A stretch of DNA of 64,000 nucleotides. Source: Prochlorococcus sp. AG-436-O11 (lineage in GTDB: Bacteria > Cyanobacteriota > Cyanobacteriia > PCC-6307 > Cyanobiaceae). Below, piece by piece: positions 37,759 to 48,759 of the stretch (the first letter of the stretch is position 1; each line of letters starts with the position of its first letter). Under the pieces are notes generated by a model. It saw nothing but the letters and a program-made list of their open reading frames with translations, ran no database searches and was not told the origin of the DNA. The stretch spans positions 1 through 64,000 of the forward strand of contig QCPO01000001.1 in assembly GCA_003212535.1 (NCBI GenBank). The letters run 5' to 3'. The position numbers and the translations under genes were made by a program.

Positions 37759-39126
37759 ATGTATTCATTACTTGCTGAATTAAGTGCCCATGATTTAGAA
37801 GTTGCTGAGACGCTGATAGGAGTTATTAGATTTCTATTGATATTTTTAGCTGCAAGAGCATTAGCAGAAGTCTTGGTTAGACTAAGTTTACCTACTATTG
37901 TGGGTGAGCTTTTGGCTGGGGTTGTAATAGGAGCTTCAGGTTTTCATTTACTCATTCCACCTTCAGCTGGTACTGAATTAAATCAAGGATTGGTCAATAT
38001 TATTAGTTCTTTAGCTTCAATACCTCCTGAAGCAGTGCCAGATGTTTATTTTGAAAGTTTTCCTTCTCTTCAAGCAGTAGCAACACTTGGTTTGTACGCA
38101 CTTCTATTTTTAACAGGATTAGAAAGTGAGTTAGAGGAATTAGTGGCAGTTGGTGCTCAAGCTTTTACAGTCGCTATGGCTGGCGTGATTTTGCCTTTTG
38201 CTTTCGGAACACTAGGATTAATGTTTATTTTTCAGGTTGATCTAATTCCAGCAGTTTTTGCAGGGGCATCTATGACTGCAACGAGTATAGGAATTACTGC
38301 AAGTGTTTTTGGAGAATTGGGATATTTGAAAACTAGAGAAGGTCAAATAGTTATTGGCGCAGCAGTTTTGGACGATATTTTAGGAATTGTTATTCTTGCA
38401 GTTGTTGTAGCTCTCGCTGCTGGAGGTTCTTTGGAAATAGCTCCTATAGTCAAATTAGTTACTGCAGCTGTTGTATTTGTTATTGCTGCTATTGCATTAA
38501 GTCGTACAGCCGCTCCTGGGTTTGATTGGCTTTTAGATAGATTAAAAGCGCCTGGAGCTGTAGTAGTTGCATCTTTTGTGATATTAGTTTTATGTTGTTT
38601 TGTTGCGACAGCGATAGGATTAGAAGCAGCTTTAGGAGCTTTTGCCGCTGGATTAATTCTTAGTAGCTCTAAAAATAATCATGCAATTCAACAATCAGTT
38701 TTACCATTGGTATCATTATTCGCGACTATCTTTTTCGTATTAGTAGGGGCTGGTATGGATTTATCAGTTATAAATCCACTTGATCCAACAAGTAGGTCTG
38801 CGCTTGTAGTTGCTGGATTTTTATTAGTTGTTGCAATTATTGGAAAAATTGCTGCTGGATGGGTCTTTTCAAGTGATAAGCCTACAAATAGATTGGTTGT
38901 AGGCCTAGGGATGATGCCAAGAGGAGAAGTCGGATTAATATTTCTTGGCTTAGGTACAAGCGCTGGTCTTTTAACTCCTTCTCTTGAAGCAGCTATTTTA
39001 TTAATGGTTATTGGGACTACATTTCTTGCCCCTGTTCTTTTAAGGATAGTTTTGAAAGATAAGCCCCCTGGTGGTGGTAATAAAATTTCAGATGATGTTG
39101 CGGCAGATCCTGTAGGTCTTCTTTAA
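37759..39126 (+). CDS. CPA2-family cation:proton antiporter
   Basis: Multi-TM Na+/H+ exchanger domain, PTIVGELLAGVVIG, ATSIGITASVF, AAVLDDILGIVIL. Confidence 0.9.
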   Translation: MYSLLAELSAHDLEVAETLIGVIRFLLIFLAARALAEVLVRLSLPTIVGELLAGVVIGASGFHLLIPPSAGTELNQGLVNIISSLASIPPEAVPDVYFESFPSLQAVATLGLYALLFLTGLESELEELVAVGAQAFTVAMAGVILPFAFGTLGLMFIFQVDLIPAVFAGASMTATSIGITASVFGELGYLKTREGQIVIGAAVLDDILGIVILAVVVALAAGGSLEIAPIVKLVTAAVVFVIAAIALSRTAAPGFDWLLDRLKAPGAVVVASFVILVLCCFVATAIGLEAALGAFAAGLILSSSKNNHAIQQSVLPLVSLFATIFFVLVGAGMDLSVINPLDPTSRSALVVAGFLLVVAIIGKIAAGWVFSSDKPTNRLVVGLGMMPRGEVGLIFLGLGTSAGLLTPSLEAAILLMVIGTTFLAPVLLRIVLKDKPPGGGNKISDDVAADPVGLL

Positions 39127-39168
39127 GAAATAATTTTATTAGAATTATCAAACATAATAATTTGATAA

Positions 39169-40068
39169 ATGGACAAATCAGTATTAATAAGCGACGAAGT
39201 TAATTATTCTTGGAATTTTTTAAATTATCCAATTCACACTGTTTCTGCGAAGCCTGAGAAAACTTCAAAAGATTGTGCAATTTTATTAATTCATGGGTTT
39301 GGAGCTTCTACAGATCATTGGCGATTCAATATTCCTGTGTTGAGTAAAGAATACGAAGTTCATGCAATGGATCTTTTAGGTTTTGGAAAAAGTCCAAAGC
39401 CTCAAGATGTCGATTATTCAGGATCTCTATGGAAAGATCAGGTTATATCATACGTAAAAGATAAAATAAAGAAACCCACAATTATTGTTGGTAATTCTTT
39501 AGGTGGTTATGCATCCTTGGCAGCTGGAGCAGAACTAGATGAACTTAATGCAGGCGTGATTTTATTAAATGCTGCCGGATATTTTAGTGAAGAAAAAACA
39601 AAGAACAAAAATATGTTGCAGACTTCAATTGAAACGATTGCAGGAATATTCCTTAAAAATATTGTTCTTCAACGTTTAATCTTTGACAATATGAGAAATC
39701 CAAAAAATATTAAAAAAACCTTGAATCAAGTTTATGTAAATAAAAAAAATGTCGATGATTTTTTAGTCGAATCTATAAGAAAGCCATCTTTAGACTATGG
39801 AGCTTTTAATGTTTTTAGGAGTGTATTTAACCCATCAGGTCCTCAAGGGTTGCCTTTAGATAAGTTATTTGAAAAACTTGATTCTCCTTTATTATTGCTC
39901 TGGGGTGGAAAAGATCCATGGATGAATACTCCTAAAAAGAGAAATCTATATAAAAAATTTACTCCAAAAAATACGAAAGAAATAATTTTAGATGCTGGAC
40001 ATTGTCCCCATGATGAGATACCAGAAATAGTCAATCAACATATATTGGATTGGATTGATTCTCTTTAA
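39169..40068 (+). CDS. Alpha/beta hydrolase (related to that at 10665-11588)
   Basis: LLIHGFGASTDHWRFN, GNSLGGYASLAAG, GHCPHDEIPE. Confidence 0.87.
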   Translation: MDKSVLISDEVNYSWNFLNYPIHTVSAKPEKTSKDCAILLIHGFGASTDHWRFNIPVLSKEYEVHAMDLLGFGKSPKPQDVDYSGSLWKDQVISYVKDKIKKPTIIVGNSLGGYASLAAGAELDELNAGVILLNAAGYFSEEKTKNKNMLQTSIETIAGIFLKNIVLQRLIFDNMRNPKNIKKTLNQVYVNKKNVDDFLVESIRKPSLDYGAFNVFRSVFNPSGPQGLPLDKLFEKLDSPLLLLWGGKDPWMNTPKKRNLYKKFTPKNTKEIILDAGHCPHDEIPEIVNQHILDWIDSL

Positions 40069-40077
40069 ATAGTTATT

Positions 40078-40932
40078 GTGCAAATTAAATTAGTTAATAA
40101 GAACCAAGGTATATATATTTTTCAATTAGATGAAAATAACTACATTAAGTTTTGTCCTGAAAGAGGAGGAGTTATTACAAATTGGGTCGCGAATAATAAT
40201 GAAATACTCTATTTCGATGAAAAAAGATTTATGGATAGGACAAAAAGTATTAGGGGAGGTATTCCTATTCTTTTTCCAATTTGTGGGAATCTCAATATAT
40301 CTAATTCATTATTTGGAAAAAATTATTTGCAATTGCCCCAACATGGTTTTGCTAGAGATTTGCAATGGCAATATTCTTTAAATAAAAAAGAAAAATCTTT
40401 GTTTTTATGTCTGAATGATTGTGAAATAACAAGAAAATATTATCCTTTTAATTTCGAGGTCAGAATTGAAGTTACTTTAAAAATTAATTGTTTAGAATTT
40501 GATATTTTTATCCAAAATAAAACAAATATTGAAATGCCTATAAATTTTGGATTGCATCCTTATTTTAATATTTCAGATTTTAAAAATTTAGATTTCCTGG
40601 ATTCCCCGTTAAATTGTCAGGACCAGAAAAGAAATATTCTGAGTAATACTTTTGAAGACTTAAAAAATATACATAATGGAATTGATTTACTTATGTATTC
40701 TTCAGGTAAAAGCTCCTTTAGAGATATGATCTTAAAAAGACAAGTAACTTTAAATCACCCATACCCTTTTGACTTGGCTGTTATTTGGAGTAATCCACCT
40801 AGACAAATGATATGTCTTGAACCATGGACTAGTCCTAGAAATTCTTTATTTGATGGATTAAGAAGAATTTTAATTCCTCCAAATGCTAGTCAAAACTTTG
40901 ATGCTTCAATACACATAAATTCTTTTAAATGA
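40078..40932 (+). CDS. Aldose 1-epimerase family protein
   Basis: GGIPILFPICGNL, PQHGFARDLQW, CLEPWTSPRNS. Confidence 0.85.
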   Translation: MQIKLVNKNQGIYIFQLDENNYIKFCPERGGVITNWVANNNEILYFDEKRFMDRTKSIRGGIPILFPICGNLNISNSLFGKNYLQLPQHGFARDLQWQYSLNKKEKSLFLCLNDCEITRKYYPFNFEVRIEVTLKINCLEFDIFIQNKTNIEMPINFGLHPYFNISDFKNLDFLDSPLNCQDQKRNILSNTFEDLKNIHNGIDLLMYSSGKSSFRDMILKRQVTLNHPYPFDLAVIWSNPPRQMICLEPWTSPRNSLFDGLRRILIPPNASQNFDASIHINSFK

Positions 40933-40945
40933 TTTTGATATACTT

Positions 40946-42298
40946 ATGAAAATTGTAGTTATTGATGATGATCCAACAGGTTCTCAAACTGTAAATAATT
41001 GTTTATTACTACTTAAATGGGACTACTCAACCTTAGTAAAGGGGTTTGAATGTGAATCCAATTTGTTTTTTATTTTAGCTAATACAAGGTCATTATCTGA
41101 AAATGATGCGAAATTAACAATAAAAGAAATTTGTAATAACCTTAAAGAAGTTATTGCTTATGAATATTCTAAAAAAGAAGAAATTATTTTTGTCAGTAGA
41201 GGAGATTCTACTCTTCGAGGACATAACTTTTTAGAACCTAATACTATAAATAATTGTTTGGGACCCTTTGATGCTACTTTTCATATTCCAGCTTTTATTG
41301 AGGGTAAAAGATTAACAGTTAATGGATGTCATTTTGTAGATAAAATTCCTGTCGATCAAACAATTTTTGCTGAAGATAAAATTTTTGGTTATAAGACAAG
41401 TAATATAAAGAATCTTTTATTTCAGCAGAGTAAATCTCAAATAAATTTGGATGATATTCAAAATATAAAATTGTCAGATTTTGAAATTCTTGAGGTTGAC
41501 GAAAAGAACATTATTTTTCAAAAGCTCAAGAATTTGAAAAACAATACTCATGTAATTGTAGATATAGAGAATTATTCTCAACTTAATAAGTTTTCTCTAG
41601 TAATTAATAAATTAAGTAAACAAAAAAGATTTCTTTTTAGAACTGCAGCAAGTTTTATAAGTTCAATTTCTGATATAAAAAGTAATCCTCAGGAAGATAT
41701 ATTTTTCTCTAATGTTATAAGAAAAAATAATGAGAATAAATTTCTTCCAGGACTTGTAGTCGTGGGTTCCTTCATCGAACTATCAACATTACAACTGAAG
41801 AATTTATTAAAGATAAGTCGTTGTGAACCAATTGAACTTGATGTCTTTGAATTTTTTAGAATTATTTCATCAGAGAATAATCAGGATAAAATGAAATTGT
41901 TTAGAAACAAATTGTTGTTAGAGATTAGATCTAATCTTAATAAAGGGAAAACACCTGTATTATTTACTTCAAGAAAATTTATGTCTCTAGATTGTTCTGA
42001 ACAATTTAATTTTTATAATTCTCTAGCTCTTTTTATTGCTAATTTGGTTGCAGATTTGAAAAATGAAATAGGTTATTTAATATCTAAAGGAGGCATAACA
42101 ACAAATGTCATTCTTAGTAATGGACTTAAAGCAGATTATGTTTACTTAGAGGGTCAAATAATAACAGGTATTTCATTAGTTACTTACAAACTTAGAAATG
42201 ATGAAAAGCTTCCTATTGTGACATTTCCTGGAAACATTGGGACCCAAGATACATTACTTAAAGTCTGGAGTCTCTTAGAAAATAAAAATAACTTTTAA
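40946..42298 (+). CDS. Four-carbon acid sugar kinase family protein (DUF1537)
   Basis: VIDDDPTGSQTVNN, RGDSTLRGH, SKGGITTNVIL. Confidence 0.87.
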   Translation: MKIVVIDDDPTGSQTVNNCLLLLKWDYSTLVKGFECESNLFFILANTRSLSENDAKLTIKEICNNLKEVIAYEYSKKEEIIFVSRGDSTLRGHNFLEPNTINNCLGPFDATFHIPAFIEGKRLTVNGCHFVDKIPVDQTIFAEDKIFGYKTSNIKNLLFQQSKSQINLDDIQNIKLSDFEILEVDEKNIIFQKLKNLKNNTHVIVDIENYSQLNKFSLVINKLSKQKRFLFRTAASFISSISDIKSNPQEDIFFSNVIRKNNENKFLPGLVVVGSFIELSTLQLKNLLKISRCEPIELDVFEFFRIISSENNQDKMKLFRNKLLLEIRSNLNKGKTPVLFTSRKFMSLDCSEQFNFYNSLALFIANLVADLKNEIGYLISKGGITTNVILSNGLKADYVYLEGQIITGISLVTYKLRNDEKLPIVTFPGNIGTQDTLLKVWSLLENKNNF

Positions 42299-42300
42299 AA

Positions 42301-43725
42301 TTAGAAATTTGAAATAATTTCTTCAGCAAATCTACTGCAAGATAATGGCTCTACCTTTGGTTCCATTAAACGTGCTAGATCATAGGTCACTTTTTTTTGT
42401 TCTATGGCCTTACTTATACCCTTAGTAATTAAATTAGCTGCTTCATGCCAACCAAAATATTCGAGCATCATTACTCCACTAAGAATTACTGATCCTGGAT
42501 TAATTTTGTTTAAGCCTGCATGCTTGGGCGCCGTTCCGTGAGTTGCTTCAAAAATTGCTGCATTATCACCAATATTTGCACCAGGAGCCATACCTAGTCC
42601 ACCTACTATAGCTGCAGCCGCATCAGAAATGTAGTCTCCATTAAGGTTTAACGTCGCAAGAATTGAATATTCTTGTGGTCGAGTTTGAATCTGTTGGAAT
42701 ATACTATCAGCTATACGATCATCCACTAAAACTAGTTTTTCCCATTTCCGATCTCCATGGGAATTTGATATTGATGCAATTACTTCTTTAATTTCTTCAC
42801 AAATATATGCTCTTTTATTACTTGTGAGCTTTTCATAACCAGGTTCAATCATCCTTGCGTTATTTTCAATTGTAATGTCTGGATTTCTCTGGAGATTATC
42901 TAAAATCCAGCTTTCTCTTTCTGTAATGCAGTCTTCTCTAAATTCATTGACTGCCAATTCATATCCCCAATCTCTAAACGCCCCTTCTGTATATTTCATG
43001 ATATTACCTTTATGTACAAGAGTTACATGCCTTTTATTCCCTGACAATCTTTTTGCATGCTCAATAGCCTTTCTAATATGCCTTTGGCTACCTAATTTGC
43101 TTACTGGTTTTATTCCAATGCCTGAACCCTTTGGTATGGATCTTGTTTTTAAATCCTTACTATTTGGTATCACAATATTATTAAGATGATTAATTAAATC
43201 AAGGCAATTATTATCTTCAGCTGCCCATTCAATACCCATGTAAATATCTTCTGTATTTTCTCTATAAACAATAATGTCTAAGTTTTGCGGGTTTTTATGA
43301 GGACTTGGTGTTCCAGAGTAATATCTACATGGTCTAACACAGCTGTATAAGTCAAATATTTGTCTTAAGGCAACATTTAGAGATCTAATTCCTCCTCCAA
43401 TGGGAGTTGTTAAAGGGCCTTTGATTGCTACACCAAAGTGTCTAATTGCTTCAATAGTATCTTGAGGTAGGTAATTATATGTTCCATAAATCTCACAAGC
43501 TTCATCTCCTGCATATATTTTAAACCAATTAATTTTTCTATCACTTCCATAGCTTTTTTTAATTGCTTCATCTAGAACAATTTGAGTCGCTGGCCATATA
43601 TCAACTCCAGTTCCATCACCTCTTATATATGGAACTATTGGATTATTAGGAATATTTGGTTTGCCTGCATTAAAAGTTATTAACTCTCCTTCATTAGGTA
43701 AATTTAATTTTTCAAATTTATGCAT
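42301..43725 (-). CDS. icd: NADP-dependent isocitrate dehydrogenase
   Basis: YIRGDGTGVDIWPATQIVLDEA, NLNGDYISDAAAAIVGGLGMAPGANIG. Confidence 0.96.
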   Translation of the reverse strand: MHKFEKLNLPNEGELITFNAGKPNIPNNPIVPYIRGDGTGVDIWPATQIVLDEAIKKSYGSDRKINWFKIYAGDEACEIYGTYNYLPQDTIEAIRHFGVAIKGPLTTPIGGGIRSLNVALRQIFDLYSCVRPCRYYSGTPSPHKNPQNLDIIVYRENTEDIYMGIEWAAEDNNCLDLINHLNNIVIPNSKDLKTRSIPKGSGIGIKPVSKLGSQRHIRKAIEHAKRLSGNKRHVTLVHKGNIMKYTEGAFRDWGYELAVNEFREDCITERESWILDNLQRNPDITIENNARMIEPGYEKLTSNKRAYICEEIKEVIASISNSHGDRKWEKLVLVDDRIADSIFQQIQTRPQEYSILATLNLNGDYISDAAAAIVGGLGMAPGANIGDNAAIFEATHGTAPKHAGLNKINPGSVILSGVMMLEYFGWHEAANLITKGISKAIEQKKVTYDLARLMEPKVEPLSCSRFAEEIISNF

Positions 43726-43943
43726 AGTACTATATAAAATAATAAAAAGATAACTAATTAAAGTTTTTTATATTTTAAATTGAAACGAGAGATTTTCTTT
43801 TAAAGCTAGAAATTTATTATTCAAATGTGAATAGAGAATAGTGTGTTGATCAGCATTTCAACATCTTTGTTAAAAGAAAAGAAATTTAATATGCAAGTCA
43901 AACGAAATTATGTCATTTTTCAAAAAAATTACATAGCTATTTT

Positions 43944-44375
43944 ATGAATGCAAGTTCAAATGTTAGTAATGTTGAAATAGCTAATAAGGTGGCTTCTACT
44001 GCTGTATTGTTTCGTAAATATTTCCCAGATGCAAGTGTTAATTTTAGTCCTTGGGAAAATTTAAATGATGAGTCAAAGTTAGATACTCTTGATTTTGCTT
44101 TTCATTTTCCTGGTTGGAGTCCTCTTATTGAATGTAGAGCAATACTTTTACAATTGAGAATTGAAAATGTAAATGATAATAGAGTACCTAAATTGTTAGG
44201 AATAATAATGCGTGGCATGATTATTCCCTCTGAAAGATGGAGAGTAGCGACAATTGGTGAATGGGAAATGACAGGTACACATTTACCTCAAAAGGAACAA
44301 AAAGATAATCTTTTTCTGGTTTGTAAAGAACTTTATAAGTTATTCTCTAAAACATCCACTGGTAACAAAAATTAG
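43944..44375 (+). CDS. Conserved hypothetical protein
   Basis: 143-aa ORF upstream of ho1. Confidence 0.65.
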   Translation: MNASSNVSNVEIANKVASTAVLFRKYFPDASVNFSPWENLNDESKLDTLDFAFHFPGWSPLIECRAILLQLRIENVNDNRVPKLLGIIMRGMIIPSERWRVATIGEWEMTGTHLPQKEQKDNLFLVCKELYKLFSKTSTGNKN

Positions 44376-44432
44376 CTGTTTTATGTATTTTCCTTGTAAA
44401 TTAAATATACATACAAACTTAATGAAAGATAA

Positions 44433-45143
44433 ATGGCAGTTGCTCTTGCAGGACAATTAAGAGAAGGGACAAAAAAATCCCATACTATGGCAGAAAATAC
44501 TGGCTTTGTGGCTTGTTTTTTAAAGGGAGTTGTTGAAAAAAAATCATATAGAAAACTAATTAGCGATTTATATTTTGTTTATGAGGCTATGGAAGAAGAA
44601 ATAGAAAGGTTGGTTCTTGATGAACATCCTGTAATAAAACCTATTGGTTTCAAATCATTATTTAGAAAAGAAACACTTGAAAATGACCTCAAATTTTATT
44701 TTGGTGATAACTGGAAGAATGAAATTAATATTTCTCAATCCGCAAAAGAATACGTTAGTAGAATTCGTGAGGTAGCCCAAAAATCACCAGAGCTTTTAGT
44801 TGGCCATCACTATACTCGCTATATAGGAGATTTATCTGGTGGTCAAATTTTAAAAAAAATTGCAAAAAAGGCTTTAAATTTGCAAGGAAATAATGGTTTA
44901 AATTTTTATGAATTTGAATTAATTGATGACGAAAAGAAATTTAAGGAAGAATATTCTCTAATCTTGAATCAGCTCCCTATAAATCAAAAAACTGCTGATC
45001 AAATTGTTCATGAAGCTAATCAAGCTTTTACTTATAATATGAAAATGTTTAAGGAGCTTGAGGGTAACTTGATTGCTGTTTTAGGCAAAATTGTATTTAA
45101 TTACATTACTAAAAAAGTTAGAAAAGGAAGCACTGAGACTTAG
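44433..45143 (+). CDS. ho1: Heme oxygenase
   Basis: [46 protein letters not shown]. Confidence 0.95.
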   Translation: MAVALAGQLREGTKKSHTMAENTGFVACFLKGVVEKKSYRKLISDLYFVYEAMEEEIERLVLDEHPVIKPIGFKSLFRKETLENDLKFYFGDNWKNEINISQSAKEYVSRIREVAQKSPELLVGHHYTRYIGDLSGGQILKKIAKKALNLQGNNGLNFYEFELIDDEKKFKEEYSLILNQLPINQKTADQIVHEANQAFTYNMKMFKELEGNLIAVLGKIVFNYITKKVRKGSTET

Positions 45144-45148
45144 TATTT

Positions 45149-45859
45149 ATGTTTGAATCATTAGTTAATTGCCTAAAAACTAATATAGATGCATTAGATG
45201 GTCAAGAAGTACAAATATCTAATGAATTTACAGAGCATCATAATAAAGATTCAAAATATATTATCAAAAATTGGCTTTTTGAATCTCCCCAATATAGAAA
45301 GTGGCGAATTACTAAATTAGACGGAGGAGAAAAACTGCAAGTATTTAATACTGTTGCCTATCCAAATTTTGATAGTGAATTACCTATACTAGGAGCAGAT
45401 ATTTTATGGTTTGGCGCTTCTCAGAAATTATTAGCAATCCTCGATTATCAACCATTGATTCAAGAGAAAGAATATCTCCAAAAATATTGCTCAAGTTTAG
45501 AGTTTATTAAAAAAAAATATTCTGCATTTGATAATAATAAAATGAAAAATATTTATGATTCTAAAAAGTATTTCTCCCCATGGGTAATAATTTGTAGAGG
45601 AGATAAATTAAATCTTGATAGAGACTTAAATAATATATTCTATTTATTTGTTAGTGATTATTTAAAAATTAATAAATTAAATAATGTTAATCAATTTTTA
45701 AATTCAGAACAAATACAAATGAATCAAATTAAATATGATAAGTACAGCGTTGAAAAAGACCCTGCAGATAAGTTATTTAAAACATTTTTTGGAGACAAAT
45801 GGACAAATAACTTTATTAATAATTTTCTTTTTTCATTAAATAGTGAACCTATTAATTAA
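45149..45859 (+). CDS. pebA: 15,16-dihydrobiliverdin:ferredoxin oxidoreductase
   Basis: Ferredoxin-dependent bilin reductase fold, operon position after ho1, [25 protein letters not shown]. Confidence 0.9.
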   Translation: MFESLVNCLKTNIDALDGQEVQISNEFTEHHNKDSKYIIKNWLFESPQYRKWRITKLDGGEKLQVFNTVAYPNFDSELPILGADILWFGASQKLLAILDYQPLIQEKEYLQKYCSSLEFIKKKYSAFDNNKMKNIYDSKKYFSPWVIICRGDKLNLDRDLNNIFYLFVSDYLKINKLNNVNQFLNSEQIQMNQIKYDKYSVEKDPADKLFKTFFGDKWTNNFINNFLFSLNSEPIN

Positions 45860-46621
45860 ATGCTAATAAAAGATACTATTTTTTATAGCCAAGAATGGAG
45901 ATGGAATAATTTTATAAAATATTTAATTTCTAATTTAAGCGAATATAATTGTTTAGAAAAAGAAATACCTTCTGAATACTTATACAAAGAGTCAACTTAT
46001 GGTTCAAAAAACTCGAAAAAAAATGTGAATCTTTTTACTTGGGGTGTAACCCATAATCAAAGAATTCAATTTGCAAGAGCTGTGTGTATTAACAGTCCTA
46101 ATTACTCTGTCTTAAATTTTTTAATTATTCCAAAAACTAGTTATAATATTCCATTTTTTGGAGTCGATTTTGTTTCTCTGCCTAATAATCATTTATTAGT
46201 TTTAGATTTTCAGCCTTCATTAAATGTAGAGAATCAATTCAGTAATGAATTAATTGAAAAACTTTTAAAACTTAAAAAGCTTTGTCATTCATCACTTCCA
46301 ATAGCCGAAAAAATGTCTGATGATGTAGCAAGATTTTTTTCTCCTGGATTAATCTGGTCAAAATTACCAAAAGAAGAATTTAGTGATTATTTAATTGCTA
46401 ATCAGCTTTATAATGCATTTACAAAATATCTAAAATTGTATTTAGAAATTCTTTTCGAAAGTAATGAAGTTAATGCAAAGCTGCAAAAACAACTAATAAT
46501 TGGTCAAAATCATTATTTGACATATAGGAGAGATAAAGATCCAGCTAGGCCAATGTTATCTAGTTTATTTGGAAAGGAATTTACTGAATCATTAATTCAA
46601 GAAGTTTTATTTACTACTTAA
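45860..46621 (+). CDS. pebB: Phycoerythrobilin:ferredoxin oxidoreductase
   Basis: Bilin reductase downstream of peb[24 protein letters not shown]. Confidence 0.92.
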   Translation: MLIKDTIFYSQEWRWNNFIKYLISNLSEYNCLEKEIPSEYLYKESTYGSKNSKKNVNLFTWGVTHNQRIQFARAVCINSPNYSVLNFLIIPKTSYNIPFFGVDFVSLPNNHLLVLDFQPSLNVENQFSNELIEKLLKLKKLCHSSLPIAEKMSDDVARFFSPGLIWSKLPKEEFSDYLIANQLYNAFTKYLKLYLEILFESNEVNAKLQKQLIIGQNHYLTYRRDKDPARPMLSSLFGKEFTESLIQEVLFTT

Positions 46622-46654
46622 AACGTTTTATAATTTTTAAAAACTTGAAATTGT

Positions 46655-47128
46655 ATGAAAAAAATATCAGTTCTTTTTGTATGTTTAGGAAACATTTGTA
46701 GGTCTCCTGCCGCAGAGGCTATTTTTATAGATTTAGTTAAAAAAAAAGGATTAGCTGATCGCTTTATCATAGATTCTGCTGGGACTGGTGGTTGGCACAT
46801 AGGTAAAGAGGCAGATGCCAGAATGAGAATTTCGGCAGAAAGAAGGGGTATAAATATCTTGAGTAAAGCTCGACAAATAAATACTAAAGATTTTGAAAAC
46901 TTTAACTATATTCTTGCTATGGATAACTCAAATTTCAAAAATATAAATGATCTAAAGAGTAGGAATTCTTCCCCTGATTTTTCATCAATCAAAAAGATAC
47001 AAAATTTTAGATCTGCTTTTAAAGATTTAGAGGTCCCAGACCCATATTTTGGAGGAGATGAAGGCTTTGATCATGTCCTTGATATTTTAGAAGACTCTGT
47101 TAGTGGATTCTTAGAAAGCATTTCTTAA
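46655..47128 (+). CDS. Low molecular weight protein-tyrosine phosphatase
   Basis: VLFVCLGNICRSPAAEAIF (CX5R), DPYFGGDEGFD. Confidence 0.93.
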   Translation: MKKISVLFVCLGNICRSPAAEAIFIDLVKKKGLADRFIIDSAGTGGWHIGKEADARMRISAERRGINILSKARQINTKDFENFNYILAMDNSNFKNINDLKSRNSSPDFSSIKKIQNFRSAFKDLEVPDPYFGGDEGFDHVLDILEDSVSGFLESIS

Positions 47129-47130
47129 AT

Positions 47131-48663
47131 TTATTGGTTCTGAACTTCTTTGGGAATTGTTTCATTATAAAAATCTATAATTCTATCTGCTACTTCATTA
47201 ATTGAATATCCATCCGTTATGAGTTCGATTGCGTCTTTTGCTTTTCTGAGCGGCGAAATTTCCCTATTAGAATCCTCGAAATCTCTTTTTTTGATAAGTT
47301 CTTTTAATTGATTAAAATCTATTAATTTTGAATCTTTATTTTCTAAGTCAGTCTTTCTTCTTTTTGCTCTTTCGTCGATGCTTGCAGTTAAAAATATTTT
47401 AAGTTCTGCATCTGGAAAAACAGTAGTTCCTACGTCCCTCCCTTCAGCTACAAGTCCACCTGATTCTCCGATTTTCCTTTGTTCTTCTACTAGATATTCT
47501 CTTATTTCCTTTATTGAAGAAATTTTAGAAACTATTGAACTTATCTCTTGTGAACGAATTTCTTTAGTTACGCAATAGTCATTAATAAAAACATCTTGAT
47601 TTGCATTCGCATTTGATTTAAAAACAATAGAAATATCTCTAAGAATCTTATTTAATTCATTTTCTTTTTGATAATTGATATTTTCTCTTATTAAAAACCA
47701 ACTCAAAGCTCTATACATTGCTCCAGTATCTAAATATAAAAGTTTGAGTTTCTTTGCTATTAATTTTGTTACGGTACTTTTTCCTGACCCAGCTGGACCA
47801 TCAATTGCAATTATTGGGCTTCTTTTCATTAGAAAAACGTGATCAATGAGTCTTGTCTCCCCACATTTTATCGCACCAGCAAGAATTGAAATATTATCTT
47901 TTAAGGTAGCTTTTTGAAGGCTATAAGGGTGTAAATGTTCTAAATACTCAATTAAGATATTTTTTGATTCAATTTTTTTAATTATTTTTTTTAAATTCAT
48001 CGTTTTTTCTTGCTTAAAATGTTTTTTTGCAAGAAATAATTCATTTGAAAATAATCTAATCAATTGTCTTTCGTTTTTTGATAAACGAATATTTCGCGAG
48101 CTTAAAGGGATTCCATCAAAATCTCTCTGGGTAGGAATAGATTGAATATTTATATTAAGTTTCTTTTCTGAAATAAGGTTCTTCAAAATTAATAACTGTT
48201 GCCAATCTTTTTCTCCTAAATATAGATTTTTAGGCTTTACGAGATTAAGTAATCTATACACCACAGTGCAAACCCCATCAAAATGTCCAGTTCTCTTTAA
48301 TCCGCATAAAGCAGAAGATAATTCTTCAGAGGCTTTTATATACTCAATGTTGTTATCATTTGGCGGATATATATCAACAGTACTTGGGATGAAAATTACA
48401 TCTGCGCCATTTGAAAAGGCGATTGTAATATCATTATCAATAGACTTAGGATAATTTTCTAAGTCTGCTTTGTTATCAAATTGAAGAGGATTAATAAAAA
48501 TACTGACTAAATTAATATTAAAATTTGAATTCTTTGCCGTAGATATTAATTTTTTATGGCCATCATGCAGATTGCCCATAGTTGGAATGAAGTTAATTTC
48601 ATCTTTTATATTTTGTCTCCAATTCTCAAGTTCTTTAGTTTTTTTAAGAATTATTTTGTTCAC
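47131..48663 (-). CDS. panC/cmk: Bifunctional pantothenate synthetase / cytidylate kinase
   Basis: N-term PTMGNLHDGHKKLI (PanC); C-term IAIDGPAGSGKSTVTKLIA (Cmk). Confidence 0.95.
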   Translation of the reverse strand: MNKIILKKTKELENWRQNIKDEINFIPTMGNLHDGHKKLISTAKNSNFNINLVSIFINPLQFDNKADLENYPKSIDNDITIAFSNGADVIFIPSTVDIYPPNDNNIEYIKASEELSSALCGLKRTGHFDGVCTVVYRLLNLVKPKNLYLGEKDWQQLLILKNLISEKKLNINIQSIPTQRDFDGIPLSSRNIRLSKNERQLIRLFSNELFLAKKHFKQEKTMNLKKIIKKIESKNILIEYLEHLHPYSLQKATLKDNISILAGAIKCGETRLIDHVFLMKRSPIIAIDGPAGSGKSTVTKLIAKKLKLLYLDTGAMYRALSWFLIRENINYQKENELNKILRDISIVFKSNANANQDVFINDYCVTKEIRSQEISSIVSKISSIKEIREYLVEEQRKIGESGGLVAEGRDVGTTVFPDAELKIFLTASIDERAKRRKTDLENKDSKLIDFNQLKELIKKRDFEDSNREISPLRKAKDAIELITDGYSINEVADRIIDFYNETIPKEVQNQ

Positions 48664-48759
48664 GTTGTTTTAAAAATAAATCTATTTAATGAATAATTAC
48701 TGGACAAATGCAATCTTAGGAGGAATATCTATATAGAGGAAGTCTATCATTTTGATTTT

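Noticed and set aside
47131-48663. panC-cmk fusion as a novelty
   Set aside because: This bifunctional fusion is well known in cyanobacteria.
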